Assembly (NCBI GenBank): GCA_016790965.1
Contig: JAEUNZ010000040.1
Span: 1-64,000 of the forward strand
Length of the DNA stretch: 64,000 nt
Reading direction: 5' to 3'
From: SSSZ01 sp016790965
Lineage (GTDB): Bacteria > Pseudomonadota > Gammaproteobacteria > Burkholderiales > Rhodocyclaceae
Below are positions 18,740 through 27,525 of this stretch, in pieces (within the stretch, counting starts at the first letter, position 1; every line of letters starts with the position of its first letter). A model generated the notes under the pieces. The model ran no database searches. It worked only from the letters and a program-made list of their open reading frames with translations, and was not told where the DNA came from. Made by a program: the position numbers and the translations under genes.

Positions 18740-18899
18740 GTCAGTCCCCGGAATGCCTTGTGTCTTGGACCTCCGCGCAGCTCCCCAACGCTCACCCGTC
18801 GAGTCCATCGCTCCGAGCAGCCCGGCCACCACGACGCACGACGCGGCGGCGGCCTGCGCCAACGGCCTGATCCTCCGGCGTTCGCAGCGCCACCGGGCC

Positions 18900-19916
18900 T
18901 CAATAGACGTTGAGGGTACCGTTCAGATAGCGCACCCGGTCTCCCTGGCGCCAATAGGGCTGGCCTTCCTGGGCGAAGACGCGCACATTGCCGTCTTCGA
19001 AGCGCACGGTAGTCTCATAGACCACGCGGCTCCTTTGCGATTTTTCGATCTGGTGGCCCGCCACGGCACCGCCCAGGACGCCGATGACCGTTGCGGCGGT
19101 CTTGCCCCGGCCCTTGCCCACCTGGTTGCCGAGAACGCCGCCCACCACGCCGCCCGCCACGGCACCCACGCCGGACCCCTCGCCCTGCTGGCTCACCTGA
19201 CGCACGGCCTGCACGACCCCGCACTCACGGCACAGCCCCGGCGGTGAACCTGGAATGGGCTGCGGGGTGCCGTAACCATAGGCCGGGTTCGGCTGATAGC
19301 GCTGCGCCTGCTGCCGCTCGTAGGATTCCTGGCGCTGTCTTTCCTGCTCCTGGGCGCGCGCGCGCTCCCGTTCCCGGGCCCGCTGACGTTCTTGCCGCCG
19401 CTCCTCCTCGGCCTGGCGGCGCTCGTCTTCCAGCCGGGTCTGCAATTCCCTTTCGCGGGCCTCGGCCTGGGCCTTTTCCGCGGCTAGGCGGCGGGCCTCA
19501 TCTTCAACTCTCTGCTTTTCTTCCCGCAGGCGGCGCTCGTTCTCCCGCGCCTCTTCGTCAGCGCGGCGCTGCTGCTCGAGGGCGAGACGCTGCTGCTCCG
19601 CCGCTTGCCGTTCCCGTTCCTGATATTGCCAGGCCCCCACGCCGCCCAGGGCAAGGACCAGAACCGCCGCCCCGGCCCCCAGGCCCCATTTGAGGGCACC
19701 CCCACCGGCCGCCGCCGCGGCGGCGGGCAAGGCCATTGCCACCGCGCCGGCACCGACCGGAAGCACTTCGGCCAGGGGCCGCCACTCGGCCATGCCGTCC
19801 TGCCAGGCAAGATCGCCGGGGCCGACCTGACCGGCGGCCAGCATGGCGCGAATGTCGTCCTGAGTATGGGGGCCGCTCTGTTGGCCGTTGCGGGCCACGA
19901 AAAATCGTGCAGTCAT
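18900..19916 (-). CDS. GYF_2 domain, coiled-coil, glycine-zipper membrane protein
   Basis: This is a 338-aa protein starting at ATG 19916. Residues 3-50 (ARFFVARNGQQSGPHTQDDI onward to LAWQDGMAEWRPL) match the GYF_2 (DUF4339) fold, a peptide-binding module. A membrane helix follows at about 76-96, then about 110 residues of Gln/Glu/Arg-rich coiled coil. Next is a CRECG pair, and finally a glycine-zipper 2TM-type stretch (GVGAVAGGVVGGVLGNQVG, then GGAVAGHQIEK) followed by a beta-rich tail (VRFEDGNVRVF). The glycine-zipper/17-kDa antigen part is usual in envelope proteins. Domain order is clear; function is unknown. Confidence 0.8.
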   Translation of the reverse strand: MTARFFVARNGQQSGPHTQDDIRAMLAAGQVGPGDLAWQDGMAEWRPLAEVLPVGAGAVAMALPAAAAAAGGGALKWGLGAGAAVLVLALGGVGAWQYQERERQAAEQQRLALEQQRRADEEARENERRLREEKQRVEDEARRLAAEKAQAEARERELQTRLEDERRQAEEERRQERQRARERERARAQEQERQRQESYERQQAQRYQPNPAYGYGTPQPIPGSPPGLCRECGVVQAVRQVSQQGEGSGVGAVAGGVVGGVLGNQVGKGRGKTAATVIGVLGGAVAGHQIEKSQRSRVVYETTVRFEDGNVRVFAQEGQPYWRQGDRVRYLNGTLNVY

Positions 19917-20035
19917 GATGGGAAACACCGAGGGAGAAGGCCGCCATTTTACCGCGCCGCGGCCGGGAACCATTTTGCGCCGGCCCCCTCTGTTTTAGGG
20001 AACGCTAAAATACCCCTCGTTTCCAGGAGACCTCC

Positions 20036-20599
20036 ATGATCCGCCAACCCCTCGCCGTCGTAGCCATTCTCATCGCCACCCTCGCCACCCCCATCCCCGC
20101 CCTGGCCTGGGACATGAGCGGCACCCGCCAGATCGTGCTGCACACCCGGGAGGGACAGGCCATCCCGCTGGGGACCGTCAAGTTCACGCCCGCCGGCCAG
20201 GAAACCGCTTTCGAACTCCACCTGGACCATGCCCGGTTCAAGGATTACTTCCTCTCCATGAAGGAATTCAAGTGTCTGGAGGGCAACAACGAACTCCAGT
20301 GCCACGTGCCCTACCCCTACCCCCACGCGGGCAAGGTCAGCGCCGGCGATCTGCGCTGGCTGGAGCATGCGCTCCTCTTCCTCTACAAGTCGCCCAAGGA
20401 TTTCGGCGCCAAGCTCTGGAACGGCCTCTATTACCGCATGCAGATCACCGACAAGGGCATCGTCGGCACCCCCCAGGCGGTGGACCTCAACGCCATCGGC
20501 GCCCCTCCCGCCGACCCCTCGATTCCGCCCTACGGCCCCGGGGAACGTACCGACATCGTTCCCGAGACCCGCTGGTTCTCGAAGCTGACCATCGAATAA
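20036..20599 (+). CDS. Exported protein of unknown function
   Basis: This is a 187-aa protein with AGGAG before ATG 20036. The signal peptide covers residues 1-24 (AVVAILIATLATPIPALA). The mature part opens WDMSGTRQIVLHTREGQ, has a CLEGNNELQC pair likely to form a disulfide, and a Pro/Tyr-rich PYPYPHAGKV segment. I do not recognise the family; it looks like a conserved periplasmic protein. It converges on the methyltransferase gene at 20613. Confidence 0.72.
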   Translation: MIRQPLAVVAILIATLATPIPALAWDMSGTRQIVLHTREGQAIPLGTVKFTPAGQETAFELHLDHARFKDYFLSMKEFKCLEGNNELQCHVPYPYPHAGKVSAGDLRWLEHALLFLYKSPKDFGAKLWNGLYYRMQITDKGIVGTPQAVDLNAIGAPPADPSIPPYGPGERTDIVPETRWFSKLTIE

Positions 20600-20612
20600 G
20601 CGCCGCCGCGCT

Positions 20613-21782
20613 TCAGCGCCGCGCCGAGAGCAGCAGGTTGCGCGGAGTGACGGCCCGGGGGCAGAACTCGTGGACCGCCACCCGGTAGCCTTTTTCCTCC
20701 AGCGCGACGGCCAGATCCCCCACCAGCCAGACCTCCAGGGCCCTGCGAAAGGCGTGGCGCAGAATGGAGAGACGCAGCACTTCCCTCTGCCGCCGCCAGC
20801 CGGCGGCCTCGCAGACGGCGGCATCCCCGTCGCCGGGGGCGGGCAGGCCCTCGCGCCGCGAGAGATGGGCGCAACATTCGGCAAAGGGCAGGCGCAGCCA
20901 GGAGGCAGGCAGCGAGCGGAAGGGGCGGTAGGCGTCGCCCTCGATGCTGCGGCGCCAGGCGTCGAAACCCAGCTTCCAGGCCATGGCCCGGTCCCGCTGC
21001 CGGGCGAGGCGGGCCGACGCAGTGACGGTCTCGGTTACGGCCAGGCGCAGGTCGTCCCGGGTCAGGGCCAATCCGGAAGTGGCGGCGAGGGGCCGGTAGT
21101 GGGCGAGCACGCCGCGGTGATAACAGCAGGGGGCGAGATCGAAGGCGGCGACGCCGCGTTCGGCACCGGCCACCAGGGCATGGCGGTGCAGGTCGCCGCA
21201 AGCGTGCAGGGCTACCACATGCTGATCGGGGCCCAAACGGTCCTCGGCCTGCAGGGCGTCGGCGGTGACGAAGCGCTGCGTGGCACCGGAGCGCCGGGCC
21301 AGGGCTTCCCCTTCGGCGCACAGGGTGGCGTCCCTATCCAGGCTCGTGGCAGGCACCTGCCAGTGCAAGGCCAGGAGCCGCCCCAGGTGGCCCTTGCCTG
21401 CGCACCAGTCGAGGAGCGGCCGGCCGCTGGGCCGGGCGGCGCCGGCGAAGGCGACGATCTGGCTGCGCTTGCGCCCGGGGATTTCCCAGTCCCAGAAGCG
21501 GCCCGGCTCCGGCGCCGGGGCTGGCGGTGGGGGGGCAAGCGCCAGCAGGTCGTCGAAGACCGCTACCTGCGGCACATGCCGGGCGACCAGGCCCCGGGCG
21601 GCGGCGCCGTCCCCGTTGAAATGCTCGGCGGCGGCATCGTCCAGAGCCAGCAATTCCGCCGTGAGGGCGGGATGAATCGCGCTCCAGGCCGGCCGGACCT
21701 CGCAGAAGGGCTGGGCATGCCACAGGGGCCGGCAGGCAGCCAGGGCCTCGCCCAGGGCGCCTTGCCGCGCGGCCCAGTTCAT
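20613..21782 (-). CDS. SAM-dependent methyltransferase (METTL25/Methyltransf_32-like)
   Basis: This is a 389-aa protein. ATG 21782 overlaps the upstream stop as ATGA. The SAM-binding motif I is LLDWCAGKGHLGRLLA, and downstream VVALHACGDLHRHAL and DLAPCCYHRG correspond to the conserved CGDL and CCYH motifs of this family. The family includes ribosomal-RNA- or protein-modifying enzymes, but the substrate here cannot be told. It is translationally coupled to the solute-binding lipoprotein upstream, an unrelated function, so the pairing probably has no functional meaning. Confidence 0.82.
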   Translation of the reverse strand: MNWAARQGALGEALAACRPLWHAQPFCEVRPAWSAIHPALTAELLALDDAAAEHFNGDGAAARGLVARHVPQVAVFDDLLALAPPPPAPAPEPGRFWDWEIPGRKRSQIVAFAGAARPSGRPLLDWCAGKGHLGRLLALHWQVPATSLDRDATLCAEGEALARRSGATQRFVTADALQAEDRLGPDQHVVALHACGDLHRHALVAGAERGVAAFDLAPCCYHRGVLAHYRPLAATSGLALTRDDLRLAVTETVTASARLARQRDRAMAWKLGFDAWRRSIEGDAYRPFRSLPASWLRLPFAECCAHLSRREGLPAPGDGDAAVCEAAGWRRQREVLRLSILRHAFRRALEVWLVGDLAVALEEKGYRVAVHEFCPRAVTPRNLLLSARR

Positions 21783-23998
21783 CGGGCGGCGCGGCGCTCC
21801 CGTCGCCGGTAGGCCAGGACGGCGGGAACCCCTGCCGCAATCAGGACGGAAACGGCGACCAGCAGGGGAGCGACCACCGGCCGGTTCCAATCCTGCCGCA
21901 GGCGGGCGCGCAGTCCGGCGTCGATACGCTGGTACTTGAGAGTGTTGTTGCCGACGTCGTTGGGCTTGCGGTTCTTCAACCAGGAGTGGCTCAGGGTATA
22001 GCTCTTGGGGTGCAGGCCGAACACCCAGGGCGCGTCCCGGTGCAGGATGCGGTTCATGCGGCGGATGATTTCCAGCCGCTCCGGCGTATTGTCCATGGCC
22101 TTCATGCGGCCGAACAGGGCGTCGAATTCCGGATTATTGTAATTGGAGGCATTTTCGCCCCCCACAGCTACCTTGCCTTCCGCGCCGTGCAGGAGGAAGA
22201 AGAAATTCTCCGGGTCGGGATAGTCCGCGTTCCAGCCCAGGTAGTAGAGCTGGACGGCGCCCTTTTTCAGCTTGTCCTGGAAGCGGTTGAAATCGGTGGC
22301 CCGCACCACGAGTTGCACGTCGATTTTGGCAAACTGGCGGGTCAGCCAGTCCAGGCGGGATTTTTCCCCCATGCCCCCGCCGGTGGTGTCCAGGTTGAGA
22401 ACCAGGGGTTCGCCGGTCGTGGCGTCGCGGCCATTGGGATAACCCGCTGCGGCCAGGAGTTTCTTGGCGACCTCGACGGGCTTGCGCCGCGGCTTGCCTT
22501 CCACCCAGTCGTACACCACGGTATCCAGCCCCTCCTCGCCGGCCTCGTAGCCGAAAATACCCGGCGGCAGGGGGCTTTGGGCGGCGACGCCGCGGCCGTT
22601 CTGGAAAATTGAAATGTATTCTTCCTGATCGATGGCAATGGAGAGGGCCTGGCGCAGCCGGGTTCCCCGTTCGCCCAAGCCGCCGACCACCGGGTCGAGC
22701 AGGTTGAAGCCCATGTAGAAGGTCGAGGCCTTGACCGAAGTGAGCAGACGGATGCCTTTTGCGCGCATTTCTTCGCTGAGGGCCACGTCGCCGCCCACAT
22801 TGACCCGCACCGCCTGGTCGAAGCTGTCGGAGGAAATGCCCGAGGCATCGTAATAGCCCTGCAGGAACTTGTTCCAGTAGGGAATGGCTTCCTTCTCCCG
22901 GGTGAAGACGGCGAAGTCGATGAAGGGCAGCGGCTGGCCGCAATCCTCCAGGAGTCCTGCCGGGCCGTCGGCGGCTTCGCCCTCGCAGGGATAGGCCTGG
23001 CCGTGGTAGTTGGGGTTGCGGGCCAGGACCATGCGCCGATTGGGGTCGTTCTCGGCCAGTACGTAAGGCCCGGTGCCCACCGGCCACCAGTCCAGGGTGA
23101 GGTTTTTGGCCGCCATGCCGGGCTGGGCGAAGAAGCGATCCGCCTCCCGCGGCACCGGCGCAAAGAAGGGCATGGCCAGCCAGTAGAGGAACTGGGGATA
23201 CTTGCCGCGAATGCGGATGCGCCAGGTGCGGGCATCGACCCGCTCGACGCCGCTCAGGGCGTAGGCGTCCAGGTCGATCCAGGCGTCTGGCGGCTGTTTC
23301 CGGACCGCCTGTTGCAGGGATTCCCCCAGTTCCTTCAGGCCGACGATGCGTTCGGCCATCATTCCGAAGATGGGCGAATGCAGCCGGGGATGGGCAAGGC
23401 GCTTGATCTGGTAGATGTAGTCGTCGGCCGTCAGCTCCCGGGTGCCGGTGCGTGGAAAATCGGCGACGGCCCGCCGCCCATCGGCAATCCCCGCCCCAAG
23501 GTAGACCGGCGCCCCGCCCTCATCCACCGCAAAAGCGGGATGGGGCTGAAAGCGGATACCGGGCTTCAGCTTCAGTTCATAGACGCTCTCGGCCACGGCT
23601 TCGGGGGGGGCGCTGGCGGGCAGTTCCTTGCCCTTGGCGTCGAAGAAGCGCGGCGCGGGCACTGCGTCCACCGTGGTAGGGATGAGGGTATAGGGCCGTT
23701 TTAGGTAATGGTATTGCAGCGCCGGTTCGTAAATTTGCGCGGTGAAGGTGATTTCGTCCTCGGTGTAGGACTGGGCCGGGTCCAGATGCTTGGGCCGGTC
23801 GGTGAAGGCGGTGTAAAGCACATTGCGGCCCGCTTCTCCGACAGGGTAGGGGTCGTTCCACACTGGCCCGCAGCCGGTGAGCAGCGCGGTGATGGCAGCG
23901 ATGGCGACGGCGTGACCGCGGCTGCAGCGCGCCAGGAGGGCGAAGCGGAATTGAAATGCGGGGCGCCAGGCCCGGACGGCAGTCGGGAAATGCAACAT
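21779..23998 (-). CDS. Oligopeptide-type ABC solute-binding lipoprotein (family 5)
   Basis: This is a 739-aa protein taken from ATG 23998 (MLHFPTAVRAWRPAFQ). An N-terminal hydrophobic stretch ends in a lipobox AITALLTGC near residue 43. The mature part carries the family 5 pattern (NVLYTAFTDRPKHLDPAQSY, then TADDYIYQIKRL, then DWWPVGTGPYVL, and a C-terminal ALHRDAPWVF-like segment). At over 700 residues it is longer than OppA/DppA (about 540). It also ends with a transmembrane helix plus basic tail (VVAPLLVAVSVLIAAGVPAVLAY, RRRERRAAR), unusual for a binding protein. No permease genes adjoin it. Confidence 0.85.
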   Translation of the reverse strand: MLHFPTAVRAWRPAFQFRFALLARCSRGHAVAIAAITALLTGCGPVWNDPYPVGEAGRNVLYTAFTDRPKHLDPAQSYTEDEITFTAQIYEPALQYHYLKRPYTLIPTTVDAVPAPRFFDAKGKELPASAPPEAVAESVYELKLKPGIRFQPHPAFAVDEGGAPVYLGAGIADGRRAVADFPRTGTRELTADDYIYQIKRLAHPRLHSPIFGMMAERIVGLKELGESLQQAVRKQPPDAWIDLDAYALSGVERVDARTWRIRIRGKYPQFLYWLAMPFFAPVPREADRFFAQPGMAAKNLTLDWWPVGTGPYVLAENDPNRRMVLARNPNYHGQAYPCEGEAADGPAGLLEDCGQPLPFIDFAVFTREKEAIPYWNKFLQGYYDASGISSDSFDQAVRVNVGGDVALSEEMRAKGIRLLTSVKASTFYMGFNLLDPVVGGLGERGTRLRQALSIAIDQEEYISIFQNGRGVAAQSPLPPGIFGYEAGEEGLDTVVYDWVEGKPRRKPVEVAKKLLAAAGYPNGRDATTGEPLVLNLDTTGGGMGEKSRLDWLTRQFAKIDVQLVVRATDFNRFQDKLKKGAVQLYYLGWNADYPDPENFFFLLHGAEGKVAVGGENASNYNNPEFDALFGRMKAMDNTPERLEIIRRMNRILHRDAPWVFGLHPKSYTLSHSWLKNRKPNDVGNNTLKYQRIDAGLRARLRQDWNRPVVAPLLVAVSVLIAAGVPAVLAYRRRERRAAR

Positions 23999-24294
23999 GG
24001 GCGAAGTGTAGCAGCCCCGGCCCGGGGCGGAGACGAGGCCCCGGCCACCCTTTCGGCCCGGGACGGCGAGCCCGCCCGCGCCTGCCCTGCAGCCCGCCGG
24101 GCTCCGCGAGCGCGGCGAGGGTCCTGCGCGGATTGCCTCGCGGGTAAAGGCGTTTCCCGGGCCCCTCGGGCACGGCCAGGGCCCACCGAGGCTCATCCTG
24201 CGCCCCGGCCGGCTTCCGGGCGCCCCGGCCCCAGGCATGCCGCCCTGGAGCGTTTTCGGGGATAATCCGGCTTTCGCGTTTTTGCCCCGCCGCC

Positions 24295-25485
24295 GTGAAT
24301 CCCCATCTCGCCCGCCTGCAGCCCTACCCCTTCGAAAAACTGCGCCAGCTTTTCGCCGGCGTGACCCCGAACGCGGCTTACCGGGAAATCAAATTGTCCA
24401 TCGGCGAGCCCCAGCACGCGACGCCAGCCTTCATCCGCGACGCTCTGACCGCCGGTTTGGCCGGCCTGGCCAATTACCCCACCACCCAGGGCACCCCGGC
24501 CCTGCGCCAGTCCATTGCCCGCTGGTGCAAGCGCCGCTACGACCTGGACCTCGATCCGGAAAGCGAAATCCTGCCGGTGAATGGTTCCCGCGAGGCGTTG
24601 TTCTCCTTCGCCCAGACGGTCATCGGCCCCGCTTGCGGCGGCACGCCCCTGGTGGTGAGTCCCAACCCCTTCTATCAAATCTACGAAGGCGCCGCCTATC
24701 TCGCCGGGGCCGAGCCGCGCTTCCTCAACACCCTGCCCGAGGACGACTACGCCTTCGACCTGGACGCCCTCAGTCCCGAAGAATGGTCCCGGGTACAGCT
24801 TTTCTACGTCTGCTCTCCCGCCAACCCCACCGGCAAGGTGCTGGGGCTGGAAGACTGGAAGCGCCTCTTCGCCCTGGCCGATCGCTACGGTTTCATCATC
24901 GCTTCCGACGAATGCTATTCGGAAATCTATTTCGACGAGACAAACCCGCCCCTGGGCGGCCTCCAGGCGGCCCGGCTCCTGGGCCGCGGGCCGGATCGCC
25001 TGGTGATGTTCTCCAGCCTCTCCAAACGTTCCAACGTGCCGGGCATGCGCTCCGGCTTCGTTGCCGGCGACGCCAAACTCCTGAAGGCCTTCCTCCTGTA
25101 CCGCACCTACCACGGCTGCGCCCTCTCCCCTCCCGTCCAGGCCGCCTCTGCCGCCGCCTGGGACGACGAGGCCCACGTTCTGGAGAACCGCCGCCTGTAC
25201 CGGGAGAAATTCGCCGCCGTCACGCCCCGGGTGTCCGAGGTCCTGGGCACGGCCCGCCCCGATGCGGGTTTCTACCTGTGGGCCCGCACCCCGGGGGCCG
25301 ATACGGACTTCGCCCGCGAGCTTTTCGCCACCTATAATGTCATCGTTTTACCGGGCAGCTTCCTCGCCCGGGAGGCCCGGGGTGTCAATCCCGGCGCCGG
25401 TTTCGTCCGCATCGCCCTGGTCGCTTCCCTGAACGAATGCCTGGACGCCGCCACCCGCCTTTGCCAGTTCGCACAACAACGTTGA
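24295..25485 (+). CDS. dapC: N-succinyldiaminopimelate aminotransferase
   Basis: This is a 396-aa class I/II PLP aminotransferase. The start is GTG 24295, which opens the family-typical MNPHLARLQPYPFEKLRQLF. The PLP lysine is K244 in SSLSKRSNVPGMRSGF; upstream are the ANPTG motif and the DECYSEIYF loop. It converts N-succinyl-2-amino-6-ketopimelate to N-succinyl-LL-diaminopimelate in lysine and peptidoglycan synthesis. It is followed after 13 bases by dapD, with dapE two genes further on, so the succinylase branch is grouped. A weak -10-like GATAAT sits at 24261-24266. Confidence 0.95.
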   Translation: MNPHLARLQPYPFEKLRQLFAGVTPNAAYREIKLSIGEPQHATPAFIRDALTAGLAGLANYPTTQGTPALRQSIARWCKRRYDLDLDPESEILPVNGSREALFSFAQTVIGPACGGTPLVVSPNPFYQIYEGAAYLAGAEPRFLNTLPEDDYAFDLDALSPEEWSRVQLFYVCSPANPTGKVLGLEDWKRLFALADRYGFIIASDECYSEIYFDETNPPLGGLQAARLLGRGPDRLVMFSSLSKRSNVPGMRSGFVAGDAKLLKAFLLYRTYHGCALSPPVQAASAAAWDDEAHVLENRRLYREKFAAVTPRVSEVLGTARPDAGFYLWARTPGADTDFARELFATYNVIVLPGSFLAREARGVNPGAGFVRIALVASLNECLDAATRLCQFAQQR

Positions 25486-25498
25486 GAGAGAATCCTCC

Positions 25499-26317
25499 AT
25501 GAGCCACCCCCTGCAATCCACCATCGAAGAACTCTGGGAACGCCGCACCGAGCTGACTCCCGCCTCCGACGCCGCCCAGGTCGCCGCCATCAATCAGGTC
25601 ATCGACCAGCTCGATTCCGGGGCCATCCGCGTGGCCGAGAAGATCAATGGCGACTGGGTCACCCACCAGTGGGTCAAGAAGGCCGTGCTGCTCTCTTTCC
25701 GCGTGCGCGACAACCGCGTGCAGCAGGCCGGTGACATCCGCTATTTCGACAAGGTGGATACCAAGTTCGAAGGCTGGAGCGAGGAGCGCTTCCGCCAGGG
25801 CGGCTTCCGTGTGGTGCCGGGCACCATCGTGCGCAAGGGCGCCTTCGTCGCCCGCAATGCGGTGCTCATGCCGTCCTTCGTCAATATCGGGGGCTACGTC
25901 GACGAAGCCACCATGGTCGATACCTGGGTCACCGTGGGCTCCTGCGCCCAGATCGGCAAGAACGTGCATCTCTCCGGTGGCGTCGGCATCGGCGGAGTCC
26001 TGGAGCCCCTCCAGGCCAACCCCACCATCATCGAGGACAACTGCTTCATCGGCGCCCGCTCCGAGGTGGTCGAGGGCGTCATCGTGGGCGAGAATTCCGT
26101 AGTCTCCATGGGGGTCTACATCGGTCAGAGCACCCCCATCTACGACCGCGAGACGGGGCAGGTAAGCTACGGCCGCATCCCGCCGGGGTCGGTGGTCATC
26201 AGCGGCTCCCTGCCCAAGGCAGGCGGCGCCTACAGCCTCTACGCGGCGATCATCGTCAAGAAGGTGGACGCCCAGACCCGCTCCAAGACCAGCATCAACG
26301 AACTGCTGCGCGACTAG
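25499..26317 (+). CDS. dapD: 2,3,4,5-tetrahydropyridine-2,6-dicarboxylate N-succinyltransferase
   Basis: This is a 272-aa protein, the usual DapD length. ATG 25499 follows a GAGAGAATCC leader. The N-terminal helical domain (LQSTIEELWERR) is followed by the left-handed beta-helix hexapeptide repeats (GAFVARNAVLMPSFVNIGGY, then GGVGIGGVLEPLQANP, with IIEDNCFIGARSEVVEGVIV). It transfers succinyl from succinyl-CoA to tetrahydrodipicolinate, the step before dapC. It forms a trimer in the cytosol. It is tightly linked to dapC upstream (13 bases) and pilU downstream (20 bases). Confidence 0.97.
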   Translation: MSHPLQSTIEELWERRTELTPASDAAQVAAINQVIDQLDSGAIRVAEKINGDWVTHQWVKKAVLLSFRVRDNRVQQAGDIRYFDKVDTKFEGWSEERFRQGGFRVVPGTIVRKGAFVARNAVLMPSFVNIGGYVDEATMVDTWVTVGSCAQIGKNVHLSGGVGIGGVLEPLQANPTIIEDNCFIGARSEVVEGVIVGENSVVSMGVYIGQSTPIYDRETGQVSYGRIPPGSVVISGSLPKAGGAYSLYAAIIVKKVDAQTRSKTSINELLRD

Positions 26318-26337
26318 AAAATCTTTGGGGGAGGCCC

Positions 26338-27525
26338 ATGATCCTCGACAAGCTCTTCCAGCTGATGTCCGAAAAGCAGGCTTCGGACATCTTCATCACC
26401 GCCGGTGCGCCGATCCACATCAAGATCCAGGGCAATACCGTACCTGTGAACCAGCAGGTCATGCTGCCGGACATGATCGAGAAAATCGCCTTCGAGCTCA
26501 TGTCGCCGGACCAGATCAAGACCTTCGAAGCGACGATGGAGATGAATCTCTCCTTCGGCATCCCCCAGGTCGGCAACTTCCGCGTCAATGTCTTTCGGCA
26601 GCGGGGCTCCATCGGCATGGTGGTGCGCTTCATCATGGGCAACATTCCGGCCCTGGACTCCCTGGGCCTGCCGGAGATTCTCTCCGAGCTCATCATGGAG
26701 AAGCGCGGCCTCATCCTCATCGTGGGCGCCACGGGTTCGGGCAAATCCACCACCATCGCCTCGATGCTGGATTACCGCAACGCCAATCGTTCCGGCCACA
26801 TCCTCACGGTCGAGGACCCCATCGAATTCCTGTTCAAGCACAAGAAATCGATCATCAACCAGCGCGAAATCGGCATGGATACCGCCGACTGGCACGCCGC
26901 CCTGAAGAACGCCATGCGCCAGGCGCCGGACTGCATCCTGATCGGCGAAATCCGTGACCGGGAAACCATGCAGGCGGCCATCTCCTACGCCCAGACCGGC
27001 CATCTCTGCCTCGCCACCCTGCACGCCAACAACAGCTACCACGCCCTGAACCGCATCATCAGCTTCTTCCCCCTGGAAAACCGCCCGGCCCTCTACCTCG
27101 ACCTCTCGGTGAGCCTACGTGCCATCGTTTCCCAGCGCTTGGTCAAGAAGCCCGACGGCAAGCGCGCACCGACCGCCGAAGTGCTGCTCAACACCCGCCA
27201 CGTGCAGGAACTGATCGAAAAGGGCGAAGTGCAGGCCATCAAGGACGCCATGGAGCAGAGTCTCGCCCCGGGATCGCAGACCTTCGAACAGGATCTCTTC
27301 CGCCTCTACCGCGACGGGGTCATCACCCTGGACGAGGCCCTGCTCAACGCCGACTCGCCGACCAACCTGTCCTGGCTCATCAACAATTCCGAAATGGGCG
27401 GCCCCGGGCCCAAGGAAGACAAGCGCCCCGACGTGGCCCTGGAATTCGATTCCACCAACGAGGGCGGCACCTCCTTCAAGGAATTCACCCTCAGCCTCGA
27501 CGAACCCGAGGAAGACCAGGCGTGA
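26338..27525 (+). CDS. pilU: Type IV pilus retraction ATPase PilU
   Basis: This is a 395-aa hexameric PilT/PilU-type ATPase. Seen: N-terminal PAS-like part (MSEKQASDIFITAGAPIHIK), Walker A GATGSGKST (K136), Asp box (ILTVEDPIEF), Walker B region (APDCILIGEIRD), His box (ATLHANNSYHALNRII). The C-terminal extension after LSWLINN is acidic (about 45 residues), longer than in PilT and consistent with PilU. It powers pilus retraction at the inner membrane as partner of PilT. No other pil genes are near; it is embedded in the dap operon, and its stop overlaps dapE (GTGA). Confidence 0.92.
   Translation: MILDKLFQLMSEKQASDIFITAGAPIHIKIQGNTVPVNQQVMLPDMIEKIAFELMSPDQIKTFEATMEMNLSFGIPQVGNFRVNVFRQRGSIGMVVRFIMGNIPALDSLGLPEILSELIMEKRGLILIVGATGSGKSTTIASMLDYRNANRSGHILTVEDPIEFLFKHKKSIINQREIGMDTADWHAALKNAMRQAPDCILIGEIRDRETMQAAISYAQTGHLCLATLHANNSYHALNRIISFFPLENRPALYLDLSVSLRAIVSQRLVKKPDGKRAPTAEVLLNTRHVQELIEKGEVQAIKDAMEQSLAPGSQTFEQDLFRLYRDGVITLDEALLNADSPTNLSWLINNSEMGGPGPKEDKRPDVALEFDSTNEGGTSFKEFTLSLDEPEEDQA

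Larger units (their letters stand above)
18596..18899. other. Intergenic region composed of repeats
   Basis: This 304-base gap lies between a plus-strand and a minus-strand gene. It contains three degenerate tandem repeats (18634-18701) and a diverged copy of the end of element A (from 18716). The remainder up to 18899 is GC-rich and shows only loose similarity to the interior of element A. No gene is visible. Confidence 0.6.
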
